This document shows positions 1-5,665 of a DNA stretch of 7,151 nucleotides, one piece after another (position 1 is the first letter of the stretch; each line of letters starts with the position of its first letter). The notes under the pieces were generated by a model. That model was not told where the DNA came from. It ran no database searches and saw only the letters and a program-made list of their open reading frames with translations. The stretch is from an uncultured Collinsella sp. (GTDB taxonomy: Bacteria > Actinomycetota > Coriobacteriia > Coriobacteriales > Coriobacteriaceae). Location: contig CABUHI010000045.1 in the NCBI GenBank assembly GCA_902491345.1, forward strand, positions 1 through 7,151. The letters are read 5' to 3'. The position numbers were made by a program, and so were the translations under genes.

Positions 1-43
1 GGAAAGAAGCTGCGCCGCGGGGGAGGCGACCCAAATGGCTTTC

Positions 44-160
44 TCATATCGTCTTACGTTGCTTCGAACGTTGCTTGAGTGCCTCGGAAAGCCCGACGAG
101 CGCCGTGGAGAACGAGACCAAAGCGGTCAGAAGTCTCACGAAATCAATCAGATCGGTCAT
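44..160 (-). CDS. Small hydrophobic peptide with basic tail, possible SOS-induced type I toxin-like protein
   Basis: This 38-residue ORF is too short for ordinary gene calling but well supported. Its ATG at 160 follows the strong ribosome site GGGAGGTG with 8 nt spacing; an in-frame ATG at 166 is too close to that site. The peptide begins MTDLIDFVRLLTALVSF, has one hydrophobic helix at about residues 5-28, and ends in a basic tail (K29, R31, K33, R35, K36). It stops at TGA 44-46. Size and layout match membrane-acting type I toxins or holin-like peptides (TisB, TxpA/Fst groups), but I see no sequence match that names a family. A near-consensus LexA box lies 91-104 nt upstream of the start, which recalls SOS-induced TisB. 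No antisense antitoxin promoter is obvious on the plus strand. Gene reality is likely; the toxin role is inference. A small structural or regulatory membrane protein is the alternative. Confidence 0.62.
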   Translation of the reverse strand: MTDLIDFVRLLTALVSFSTALVGLSEALKQRSKQRKTI

Positions 161-247
161 GGGCATCACCTCCCATCAGATGGAGGGCGCTGCCCGGCAC
201 ATGGAACTGCCGTCAACGATACCGATTCTACCAGAGCCTAGTTATAT

Positions 248-267
248 ATACGAATATATGTTCGTAT
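248..267 (-). promoter_or_regulatory. Near-consensus LexA (DinR-type SOS) box
   Basis: The core at 251-264 reads CGAATATATGTTCG on the plus strand. The Gram-positive/actinobacterial LexA consensus is CGAAC-N4-GTTCG, so nine of the ten defined positions match. It sits in a larger perfect dyad with arms ATACGAA and TTCGTAT and a 6-nt centre. For the minus-strand small gene, two promoter readings overlap it: TTGGAA (267-272) with TATATA (243-248), 18 nt apart with the box between them; or a -10 TAGAAT at 225-230 with the box over the -35 area. Either way LexA binding would block transcription of the peptide gene. The HAD gene ends upstream, so the peptide gene is the only apparent target. Confidence 0.6.
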
Positions 268-288
268 TCCAAGAACAAGGGGCCCATA

Positions 289-313
289 CGACAAAGGGGC
301 AGTCCTTTTGTCG
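289..313 (-). terminator. Hairpin just after the HAD gene, weak terminator candidate
   Basis: Immediately after the HAD stop codon the minus strand can form CGACAAA(A)GG paired with CCTTTGTCG, with one bulged base and a short loop. There is no U-rich tract after it, so intrinsic termination is uncertain. It may instead protect the 3' end of the message. Confidence 0.35.
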
Positions 314-315
314 CA

Positions 316-1173
316 TTATTCGATGACAGTGCGGGAGTTCTGCTTGTGCATGGTGGCGAGCATGTGTTTGGGGACGGCGTGGACCATGCAACTACCGATG
401 GTCGCGGTCGCGGCGGCCTTAGCTGCATCGCTGCCGTTTTTGGTCGCGTAGCTGTGGCGGAAGCGCTTGAGCATGGCAATGTCGTTACCGCCGTCGCCGT
501 AAACCGCGACCTCGTCCTCGGCAATGCCGTAGTAGCCCGCCAGCCAGGCCACGCTCTCACCCTTGTTGCACGCCACGTCCGTGATTTCGAACATCACCGG
601 ATCGAACGGCGCGTTGACCACGCGGTCCGATCGCTCGGCCAGATACGCCTTAAGGTCGCGCTCCAACTCGGGCGAGGTCACGCGGCAGTTGATCTTGCAC
701 ACATCGTGGCGCAGGATGTCGCCGATCGACTGATCGAAATACTGCTCCTCGTGATAGCCGCCACGCGCGCGCATGCCGCGCATCACGATGCGCTTGATAG
801 GGCTGTCCTTCTTAAAACCCGCCTGGTGCATCTCGAACGATCCACTCGAAAACATGCCATCGGGCGTGGAGCAGTCAAAACAGATATCCGGAAACTCCTT
901 GAGCAGCTCCTCGGTAATCTGCGGGTCGATGGTCCAGGTCTTGAGCACATCGCCATGGCTGTCGCGCACGATGGACCCATTGGAGCAGCAGGCGTCAAGC
1001 GCCAGGCCCGTAAAGCCATGCTCGCCGATCGGCAGCGTCGAGCGTCCGGTCGCGGGAACCACATGCAGGCCAGCCTCGGTCAGCTCGCGAATGGCACGGC
1101 GGATGGTCCCATCCGCCTCGTGCAGGGCGTTCAGCAGCGTTCCGTCTAAGTCACTCGCAAACATCTTGATCAT
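316..1173 (-). CDS. Cof-type HAD-IIB family sugar-phosphate phosphatase
   Basis: The product is a cytosolic haloacid-dehalogenase phosphatase of 285 residues, the usual length for Cof/YidA-type enzymes that hydrolyse sugar phosphates and related metabolites. All four HAD motifs are visible: motif I DLDGTLL with nucleophile D8 and acid D10, motif II ATGRS around T42, motif III lysine K204 in NKGES, and motif IV GDGGND with D227 and D231 for Mg2+. The region between motifs II and III holds the C2-type cap that decides substrate, so the substrate cannot be read off. The start at 1173 gives AGGAG-N10-ATG; an in-frame ATG at 1179 is possible but only 4 nt from the site. Longer upstream readings lack HAD homology. 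The MFS gene lies upstream on the same strand, but the 115-bp gap holds stacked inverted repeats, so separate control is likely. Confidence 0.9.
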   Translation of the reverse strand: MIKMFASDLDGTLLNALHEADGTIRRAIRELTEAGLHVVPATGRSTLPIGEHGFTGLALDACCSNGSIVRDSHGDVLKTWTIDPQITEELLKEFPDICFDCSTPDGMFSSGSFEMHQAGFKKDSPIKRIVMRGMRARGGYHEEQYFDQSIGDILRHDVCKINCRVTSPELERDLKAYLAERSDRVVNAPFDPVMFEITDVACNKGESVAWLAGYYGIAEDEVAVYGDGGNDIAMLKRFRHSYATKNGSDAAKAAATATIGSCMVHAVPKHMLATMHKQNSRTVIE

Positions 1174-1227
1174 GGGCATGCCTCTCCTTCGTCTGCACGA
1201 TATTGTAGACGAAGGAGAGGCATGCCC
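1174..1227. repeat. Perfect 21-bp inverted repeat over the HAD ribosome site, with -10-like loop
   Basis: Arms at 1174-1194 and 1207-1227 are exact reverse complements, separated by 12 nt. The left arm contains the HAD ribosome site (AGGAGAGG) and one of its possible ATGs. The spacer side carries TACAAT (1202-1207, minus strand), a good -10. The best -35, TTGTCT (1228-1233), is 20 nt away, longer than usual. A transcript started here would begin near 1195 and carry a free ribosome site. A transcript reading through from the MFS gene would contain both arms and hide the site. Confidence 0.7.
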
Positions 1228-1242
1228 AGACAATGGCGTCCC

Positions 1243-1288
1243 GGCGCGGCGGGACAATGCTTCCGCAAATCCACGGTGTCCCCGCGCC
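1243..1288 (-). terminator. GC-rich hairpin directly after the MFS stop codon
   Basis: On the minus strand GGCGCGGGGACA (1288-1277) pairs with TGTCCC plus CGCGCC (1256-1243), leaving a 2-nt bulge and a 20-nt loop. A competing short hairpin uses the GTCCCG and CGGGAC pieces at 1238-1255. No U tract follows, so this may be a pause, an mRNA-stabilising element or a weak terminator rather than a standard intrinsic one. Confidence 0.4.
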
Positions 1289-2551
1289 TTAAGACAATCG
1301 CCACAAGCGACTTTTCAGCCGATAAAACAGCGCCGTCGTCAACGTCAGCACCGCTAACATGCCTGCGAATACAATCGCCGGTGTCCATCGATCATATGCG
1401 AGTCCGTAAACCAATTGGCCAATAGGCGTTGCACAGGAAAGCGTCATATAAACGAGTGCCAGCACTTTTCCGCAAAGTTCCTTTGGCGCTGACCGCTGAA
1501 CGAATGAAACGATTTCGATCGATGTAATGCTTGCCCACGCCATGACCCATGCCGAGCCGGCCGCAAGCGCGGCAAATGCTAATTCATCAGGACCGCTCAG
1601 TAGCGTGACAATAATCGGTACGACTCCAAAACAAATCATCGCAACATATCGACATATGCCCTTGAAGGAAAAACGATGTGGCCAAATACCGACCAAACCA
1701 CTGCCGACAAGACCACCTAAGCCCATAGCCACCTCAATAATCCCAACAAAGGATGACCGCATTCCGAGATGCTTTGCAACAATAACGGGAGCACCAATCG
1801 TTAACCCAACTAACGCAAGGTTCAAAATAGCCGCAAGCAAAAACACAACGAGCAATGATGCGTTTTGAACCAGGTACCGAATCGACTCCCGAAAATCGCT
1901 TCGGCATGTCGAGCAAGTCGTACTGTCCCTTGTCATTCCAGATGAGGCATTTCGCTTGAGTGCGCCCCCGAACAGCAGGGCCGACATTGCAAACGTCAAC
2001 GCCGCGGTTTCGCATAGAGCATCGATACCAAAGCACCCATAGACTGCCGTCCCGACCACAGGGCCCAAGATATTGCTCGCCATGGTTATCTGCGAGACCA
2101 ACGCAGTGGCACGCTCAACCTTTTCTGGGCCCGTCATGCGCACCGTCTCAATTTGAAGCATCGGTTTCAGCAGCGATTGGATGCCATATTGGACGCAAAG
2201 CATTGCTACCACGACAACGGCAAGAGGCAGCGAACGCTTCATGGGGACAAACAACAGTGATGCAGCCATCAGAACAATGCCGAGCACCACAAGAACCCCG
2301 CGATGTCTCCCGCGATCCGCCAAGATTCCGCCAGCCGGAGTCGCAAGCACGCCCGGCACGAACGCTATCGCCGCGACGGCACCATATAACGTCGATGAGC
2401 CGCTGCAGACGAACAAGTAAAGCGGGCACGCAAAGCACAGTGCCGACAACATCGAATACGCGCACAGCTGTGCAACAAGAAGACCGAAAAGCCTGATAGA
2501 TCGCACTGTTTTTTGCGCCAACGAGACACTACTCCTCCGCATTCCAGCCAT
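1289..2551 (-). CDS. Major facilitator superfamily transporter, probable drug or metabolite exporter
   Basis: The product is a 420-residue inner-membrane protein of usual MFS length with about twelve hydrophobic segments in two halves. A motif-A-like loop, GGILADRGRHRG, lies near residues 74-85 between helices 2 and 3, as in proton-driven 12-helix exporters. Long hydrophobic runs such as VLVVLGIVLMAASLLFVP follow it. A charged, Cys-containing central loop (around CSTCRSDFRESIRYLV) separates the halves. The ATG at 2551 has AGGGGG 7 nt upstream; the ATG at 2575 lies inside the operator and has no ribosome site. A TetR-family gene precedes it and TetR-type operators cover its upstream region, so it is probably derepressed by a ligand that it exports. 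The gene is visibly more AT-rich than amt, which suggests acquisition. The substrate is unknown. Confidence 0.88.
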   Translation of the reverse strand: MAGMRRSSVSLAQKTVRSIRLFGLLVAQLCAYSMLSALCFACPLYLFVCSGSSTLYGAVAAIAFVPGVLATPAGGILADRGRHRGVLVVLGIVLMAASLLFVPMKRSLPLAVVVVAMLCVQYGIQSLLKPMLQIETVRMTGPEKVERATALVSQITMASNILGPVVGTAVYGCFGIDALCETAALTFAMSALLFGGALKRNASSGMTRDSTTCSTCRSDFRESIRYLVQNASLLVVFLLAAILNLALVGLTIGAPVIVAKHLGMRSSFVGIIEVAMGLGGLVGSGLVGIWPHRFSFKGICRYVAMICFGVVPIIVTLLSGPDELAFAALAAGSAWVMAWASITSIEIVSFVQRSAPKELCGKVLALVYMTLSCATPIGQLVYGLAYDRWTPAIVFAGMLAVLTLTTALFYRLKSRLWRLS

Positions 2552-2561
2552 AAGCCTACCC

Positions 2562-2589
2562 CCTATACATACCATTAGTATGTATTTAA
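2562..2589 (-). promoter_or_regulatory. TetR-type operator 1 over the MFS promoter region
   Basis: A perfect dyad lies at 2565-2585: arms ATACATAC and GTATGTAT with a 5-nt centre. The layout resembles AcrR/TetR-type operators. A modest promoter for the MFS gene overlaps it on the minus strand: TTAAAT (2584-2589), a 16-nt spacer and TATAGG (2562-2567). Bound repressor would cover it. The promoter hexamers are weak matches; the dyad itself is certain. Confidence 0.65.
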
Positions 2590-2594
2590 TGACT

Positions 2595-2620
2595 TAAAAA
2601 GGGCAGCCGTGGCCACCCTT
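2595..2620 (-). terminator. Rho-independent terminator of the tetR gene
   Basis: About 30 nt after the TetR stop, the minus-strand RNA can form a 9-bp stem from AAGGGUGGC and GCUGCCCUU (two G-U pairs) with a 4-nt CACG loop. The stem runs directly into a short U tract. This separates tetR from the MFS gene, which therefore needs its own promoter. Confidence 0.65.
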
Positions 2621-2629
2621 ACAAATCAA

Positions 2630-2650
2630 TTACATACCGTCAGTATCTAT
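2630..2650 (-). promoter_or_regulatory. TetR-type operator 2, imperfect copy
   Basis: The 20 bp at 2631-2650 (arms TACATAC and GTATCTA) match operator 1 at 17 of 20 positions. They lie exactly 65 bp from it, about six helical turns, and just beyond the tetR stop codon. The spacing on one DNA face suggests cooperative or looped repressor binding across the terminator. This is inference from sequence similarity only. Confidence 0.5.
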
Positions 2651-2651
2651 A

Positions 2652-3314
2652 TTACCACCCAGCACGGTTCCATACGTCCCAAATCTGAGCCGTTGTCTGG
2701 AGCACTTCATTACCCAAATCGAGCCCCACCGCGGCCGCCATCTGCGCCAAACATTGCGCGCGAGCGAGCATTCGATCCTTGGTCTCGAGCGGACGGAACA
2801 GCGGCAGCAGCCAAAGATTCGCCAACAACGATACGGCCTCAGCCGCTTCGCGCGGGCATTTGCACGCAATGGAGCCGTCGGCGATGCCCTCCTCGATCAC
2901 TGGCAAGAGATAGCCATCGGCCGACTCGTCGAACGAGCCCTGGTACTGCATCGCCAGTAGACGCGAGCTTTTTACCGGATCTGCCGCAGGATGCATGCGT
3001 GTCCATAGCTCAATTTGCGGAACGACAGACTCGGGCGCGTACAGTCGCTTGAGCTTTTGGGCTCCGGTCATATTGCCGATACCAAGCGTTGAGCGACGTT
3101 GCTCAACAATCGGAGCCATTGCCCGATCAAATGCGGCGTTGAAAATCTCCTCTTTGCTCTTAAAGTGATGATAGACAGCGCCTTTGGTCATGCCATCGAG
3201 GCGGTCGACGATATCTTGAATGCTCGTCCCCTCATAACCCTGTGCGCAGAATAGCTCCAGCGCCGCGTCGAGAATCTTCGCGACCGTCTCCTCGGGATAT
3301 TTATTACGACCCAT
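2652..3314 (-). CDS. TetR/AcrR family transcriptional regulator
   Basis: The product is a 220-residue DNA-binding repressor of normal TetR length. The N-terminal helix-turn-helix domain spans about residues 10-58: AALELFCAQGYEGTSIQDIV followed by the recognition segment TKGAVYHHF (43-51) and KSKEEIFNAAF, a textbook TetR_N pattern. The remainder is a helical ligand-binding and dimerisation domain, too variable to give a ligand. I chose the ATG at 3314 (MGRNKYPEET) because the family starts there; its ribosome site (GGA-N6) is weak. An in-frame ATG at 3350 adds 12 residues but lies in the leader palindrome. It is followed by its own terminator and by two operator-like dyads in front of the MFS gene, which is the probable target. 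I see no copy of that operator in front of tetR itself, so autorepression is not supported by the sequence. Confidence 0.88.
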   Translation of the reverse strand: MGRNKYPEETVAKILDAALELFCAQGYEGTSIQDIVDRLDGMTKGAVYHHFKSKEEIFNAAFDRAMAPIVEQRRSTLGIGNMTGAQKLKRLYAPESVVPQIELWTRMHPAADPVKSSRLLAMQYQGSFDESADGYLLPVIEEGIADGSIACKCPREAAEAVSLLANLWLLPLFRPLETKDRMLARAQCLAQMAAAVGLDLGNEVLQTTAQIWDVWNRAGW

Positions 3315-3321
3315 AATTCGT

Positions 3322-3375
3322 CCATCCGCAACGCAAGTCTTGTGTATCATTGCAGCATTTTAACGTTGCGGATGG
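3322..3375. repeat. 12-bp inverted repeat around a tetR promoter candidate
   Basis: Arms CCATCCGCAACG (3322-3333) and CGTTGCGGATGG (3364-3375) are perfect reverse complements around a 30-nt loop, in the gap between the P-II gene and tetR. On the minus strand the loop holds the -10 TAAAAT (3357-3362), with TCGACC (3381-3386) as a possible -35 at 18 nt. The arm next to tetR overlaps the weak ribosome-site region (GGATGGA). This is the same layout as at 1174-1227. Confidence 0.6.
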
Positions 3376-3388
3376 CAGGCGGTCGATT

Positions 3389-3727
3389 CTACACCGCGGC
3401 GGGGCCGTGTTCGCCGGTACGGATGCGGATAACCTCCTCGACCGGCTCGACCCAAATCTTGCCGTCTCCGACGGCGCCGGTGCGGGCGGCGTTGCAGATG
3501 ATGTCGACAATGCCGTCGACATGTTCATCGGTGCAGATGAGGGTGAACTGCACCTTAGGGATCGTGTTGACAAGCAACTCGTTGCCGCGCACGTATTCCT
3601 TCCAGCCATGCTGTGCGCCGCAGCCCTGCACCTGGTTGATAGTCATACCGCGAACATCAGCAGCAAACAGCGCGTCTTTGAGAACCTCAAGCTTTTCCTG
3701 ACGCACGATAGCCGTGATCTTTTTCAT
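3389..3727 (-). CDS. glnK: P-II family nitrogen regulatory protein
   Basis: This is a 112-residue P-II signal protein, exactly the family length, which senses ATP/ADP and 2-oxoglutarate and gates the ammonium channel as a trimer in the cytosol. Visible hallmarks are MKKITAIVRQEKLE at the start, Q39 in the T-loop base, K58 in the IPKV segment, the B-loop TGAVGDGKI (83-91) and the C-terminal VIRIRTGE. In E. coli the T-loop Tyr51 is uridylylated; here residue 51 is Leu (RGNELLVN) and position 49 is Asn, so neither Tyr51 nor the cyanobacterial Ser49 modification is possible. The start has a GAGAGG ribosome site 8 nt upstream. amt lies 191 bp upstream on the same strand, hence the name glnK rather than glnB; the sequence alone does not separate the two. 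Confidence 0.93.
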   Translation of the reverse strand: MKKITAIVRQEKLEVLKDALFAADVRGMTINQVQGCGAQHGWKEYVRGNELLVNTIPKVQFTLICTDEHVDGIVDIICNAARTGAVGDGKIWVEPVEEVIRIRTGEHGPAAV

Positions 3728-3817
3728 AATGAATTCCTCTCTTTATCAAATAAATGAATTGCCATTCAATGACGCGGGTTTCCCAGGTGCCGCAGATTGG
3801 GTTGAAAGAGGAGCGCC

Positions 3818-3833
3818 GCGTACTTTTGTACGC
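3818..3833. repeat. Short hairpin GCGTAC-TTTT-GTACGC
   Basis: A perfect 6-bp inverted repeat with a TTTT loop lies between amt and the P-II gene, directly before the 42-bp tandem repeats. It looks like part of the same intergenic repeat element. No U tract follows in either direction. Confidence 0.45.
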
Positions 3834-3835
3834 AA

Positions 3836-3919
3836 GCGACGGTTTGAAACCCAAGGTGCGGTGCCTGGGGAAGCCGCGCGACGGTTTGAAGGGCAAGGTG
3901 CGGTGCTTGGGGAAGCTGC
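3836..3919. repeat. Two tandem 42-bp repeats between amt and the P-II gene
   Basis: Unit 1 (3836-3877) and unit 2 (3878-3919) both begin GCGACGGTTTGAA and share AAGGTGCGGTGC and TGGGGAAGC; they differ at 5 of 42 positions. A degenerate third piece (GGGTTGAAAGAGGAGCGCC) may lie just before, near 3799-3817. Unit 2 ends on the first base of the amt stop codon. I see no ribosome-site-supported ORF through them. They look like an interspersed intergenic repeat inserted into the amt-glnK unit. Confidence 0.75.
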
Positions 3920-5196
3920 TAATCGAGTCCGGAGAACGAAGGATATGCGCTCTCGCCGTGCTGACTTGCATCCAAGCCCAGCGCCTCGTCGGCCTCGTCC
4001 ACGCGCAGGCTGCCGTGGAACAGCGCCTTGACCACCGCGGCGATCACCAAATCGAGCACCAGCACAATAGCGACCGTCACCACAATGCCCAAGATCTGAG
4101 AGATGAGCAGCGACACGTCGCCCGTGTAGAACAGACCGCCCTTACCGGTCCACGAAAGCTCCGGCACACAGAACAGGCCCGTGAGCACGCCGCCCAAAAT
4201 TCCGCCGATACCGTGGCAACCAAACGCATCGAGTGCATCGTCGTAGCCAAACTTGGTCTTAAGATGGCTGATAGCCAGATAGCAGACGGGCGATACGATC
4301 AGACCCATGACCAGCGCTGCCCACGGCTCGACAAAGCCCGCACCCGGCGTGACCACCACAAGGCCCGCAACCAGACCGGTGCTGGCGCCCACCAGCGTGG
4401 GGCGGCCGGTGTGCACGCGCTCGACGGCAAGCCACGAGATCATGCCCGCCGCGCTGGCCGTCACGGTGTTGAGGATGGCGAGTGCCGCCACGGCGTCGGC
4501 CCTAAACTCGCTGCCGCCGTTAAAGCCAAACCAGCCAAACCAAAGCAGGCCGGCGCCCAGCGCCACAAACGGCACGTTATGCGGACGGTAGCTCACCATG
4601 CCAAAGCCGCGACGACGGCCGAGCATCAAGCAGAGAATCAGGCCCGTCAAACCAGACGAAATGTGTACCACGTCGCCGCCGGCAAAGTCGAGCGCGCCGA
4701 TGATGTCACCGATAAAGGAGCCCTCGCCACCCCAGACCATGTGGGCGAGCGGCGCATAGACCACGAGCAGCCAAATGCCCAGGAAGGCCGTCATGGCGCC
4801 AAACTTAACGCGGCCGGCCAGGCTGCCCGTGACGATGGCGGCGGTGATCATGGCAAACGCCATCTGGAAGGCGATGTTGATGGTCTGAGGGTAGACAGTA
4901 CCGTCCGCGACATTGCCCTCGGCCGCCTGCAGTACCTGGCCGAGCACCGGCAGGCACAGCAGCTGGTCAAGGCCTCCAATAAACGGGCTGGAACCGTCGC
5001 CGCCATAGGCCAGCGACCAGCCGGCAACAATCCACAACACACCGACCAGGCCAATGGCGCCAAAGCACATGAGCATGGTGTTGATGACATTTTTGCGCCT
5101 AGACAGGCCACCGTAGAAAAACGCCAGACCCGGTGTCATTAAAAACACGAGCATGGTGCAGATGAGCATAAACGTTGTCGATCCCGTATCGTACAT
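3919..5196 (-). CDS. amt: Ammonium transporter (Amt/Rh family channel)
   Basis: The product is a 425-residue inner-membrane ammonium channel, the normal length for an 11-helix Amt trimer subunit. The first helix holds MLVFLMTPGLAFFYGGLSRR. The signature DFAGGDVVHISSG gives the binding-site Asp170 and first pore His178, 8 residues apart as in E. coli D160/H168. The second pore histidine is His328 in DAFGCHGIGGI. W155 and FGWFGFNGGSEF are also typical. A cytosolic tail (from about residue 391) ends in YPSFSGLD. I chose the ATG at 5196, which follows AGGGGGAG with a 3-5 nt gap and opens directly before helix 1; a longer reading back to 5415 adds 73 residues unlike the family. P-II encoded just downstream would block the pore in ammonium excess. 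A phased GAAAC array 105 bp upstream suggests nitrogen-responsive activation. Confidence 0.95.
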   Translation of the reverse strand: MYDTGSTTFMLICTMLVFLMTPGLAFFYGGLSRRKNVINTMLMCFGAIGLVGVLWIVAGWSLAYGGDGSSPFIGGLDQLLCLPVLGQVLQAAEGNVADGTVYPQTINIAFQMAFAMITAAIVTGSLAGRVKFGAMTAFLGIWLLVVYAPLAHMVWGGEGSFIGDIIGALDFAGGDVVHISSGLTGLILCLMLGRRRGFGMVSYRPHNVPFVALGAGLLWFGWFGFNGGSEFRADAVAALAILNTVTASAAGMISWLAVERVHTGRPTLVGASTGLVAGLVVVTPGAGFVEPWAALVMGLIVSPVCYLAISHLKTKFGYDDALDAFGCHGIGGILGGVLTGLFCVPELSWTGKGGLFYTGDVSLLISQILGIVVTVAIVLVLDLVIAAVVKALFHGSLRVDEADEALGLDASQHGESAYPSFSGLD

Positions 5197-5300
5197 TCGC
5201 TCCCCCTTGATCGCATGAACGTTGTCGGCGCCCATAATGCGGCCGAGGGGCAACTGGTGTAGACCAGATACGGCGTTGTTAAACGCTGCGTTGTCGAATG

Positions 5301-5358
5301 GAAACGGTGCCGCAATCTTGGAAACGGCACGGCAACGGACACGAAACCAATGGGAAAC
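5301..5358 (-). promoter_or_regulatory. Phased GAAAC array upstream of amt, GlnR-like operator
   Basis: On the plus strand five-base elements start at 5301 (GAAAC), 5312 (GCAAT), 5321 (GAAAC), 5332 (GCAAC), 5343 (GAAAC) and 5354 (GAAAC), with steps of 11, 9, 11, 11 and 11 bp. Actinobacterial GlnR boxes are repeats of GTNAC/GAAAC pentamers separated by 6 nt, which is the same 11-bp period. The array ends 105 bp before the amt start, the expected place for an activator. No clear -35/-10 pair could be assigned between array and gene. Confidence 0.55.
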
Positions 5359-5450
5359 GCGTAAATCGAGAGGCCATCTATGCCCACATTTCAAATCAGC
5401 TATATGCAGAGGCAAGGCAGTCCCAAGGCAGACTCCGCATCAGATTCATC
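5359..5450. other. Intergenic stretch without recognised features
   Basis: The amt-to-DUF559 gap (5197-5665) holds the phased array, one copy of the 117-bp repeat, and this 92-bp piece. Here I see only a short direct repeat (CAAGGCAG twice within 5412-5430). The remaining parts at 5197-5300 and 5568-5665 hold the amt leader and an A/C-rich stretch with no convincing terminator. Confidence 0.5.
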
Positions 5451-5567
5451 CGTGATTCCCTTAGGGAAAACACGGCTAGGAGCTCTTTAGCGTGTTTTCC
5501 CTAAGGGAATCACAGTCGGCGACGGCAGTAGTGTGTTTTCCCTAGGGGAATCACAACTGGGCGGAGC
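5451..5567. repeat. 117-bp palindromic repeat element, copy A
   Basis: This element contains three 22-bp palindromic units at 5452-5473, 5492-5513 and 5533-5554. The first is in one orientation and the other two are reversed; each has a TTCCC-TAG-GGAA type core and GTGATT/AACAC type ends. Units 1 and 2 are perfect reverse complements around an 18-nt loop that adds GCTA/TAGC pairing, so a very stable hairpin is possible. A degraded fourth unit may sit at 5571-5592. The element lies downstream of the DUF559 gene and upstream of the amt regulatory array. Confidence 0.85.
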
Positions 5568-5665
5568 AGGGTAACGCCCCCTTAAGGCAAACGAAGCTGA
5601 TGACCATATCAAAAAACCACACCACGCAAAACAACCCTTATCAGCATCTCCTCCACTGCCCAACA

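Noticed and set aside
79..1149. 356-codon plus-strand reading frame
   Set aside because: It runs antisense to the HAD gene, which shows all four catalytic motifs; its translation is a low-complexity shadow rich in His, Arg and Ala with no domain.
1222..1425. Plus-strand ORF with an apparently good ribosome site (AGGAGAGG before ATG)
   Set aside because: The ribosome site is only the mirror arm of the 21-bp inverted repeat. The reading frame then runs antisense through the end of the MFS gene with no recognisable protein.
3742..3769. Promoter TTGAAT-N16-GATAAA for the P-II gene
   Set aside because: The start of transcription would fall inside the ribosome site, leaving no usable leader.
3687..3971. 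94-codon minus-strand ORF through the 42-bp repeats
   Set aside because: It overlaps both amt and the P-II gene in another frame and has no ribosome site; its repeated peptide only reflects the DNA repeat.
3754..5142. 462-codon plus-strand reading frame
   Set aside because: It lies antisense to amt and reads as a Gln/His/Arg-rich shadow; amt has full family conservation.
5197..5415. N-terminal extension of amt to 498 residues
   Set aside because: The extra 73 residues overlap the phased regulatory array and have no match to the family; the ATG at 5196 has a strong ribosome site.
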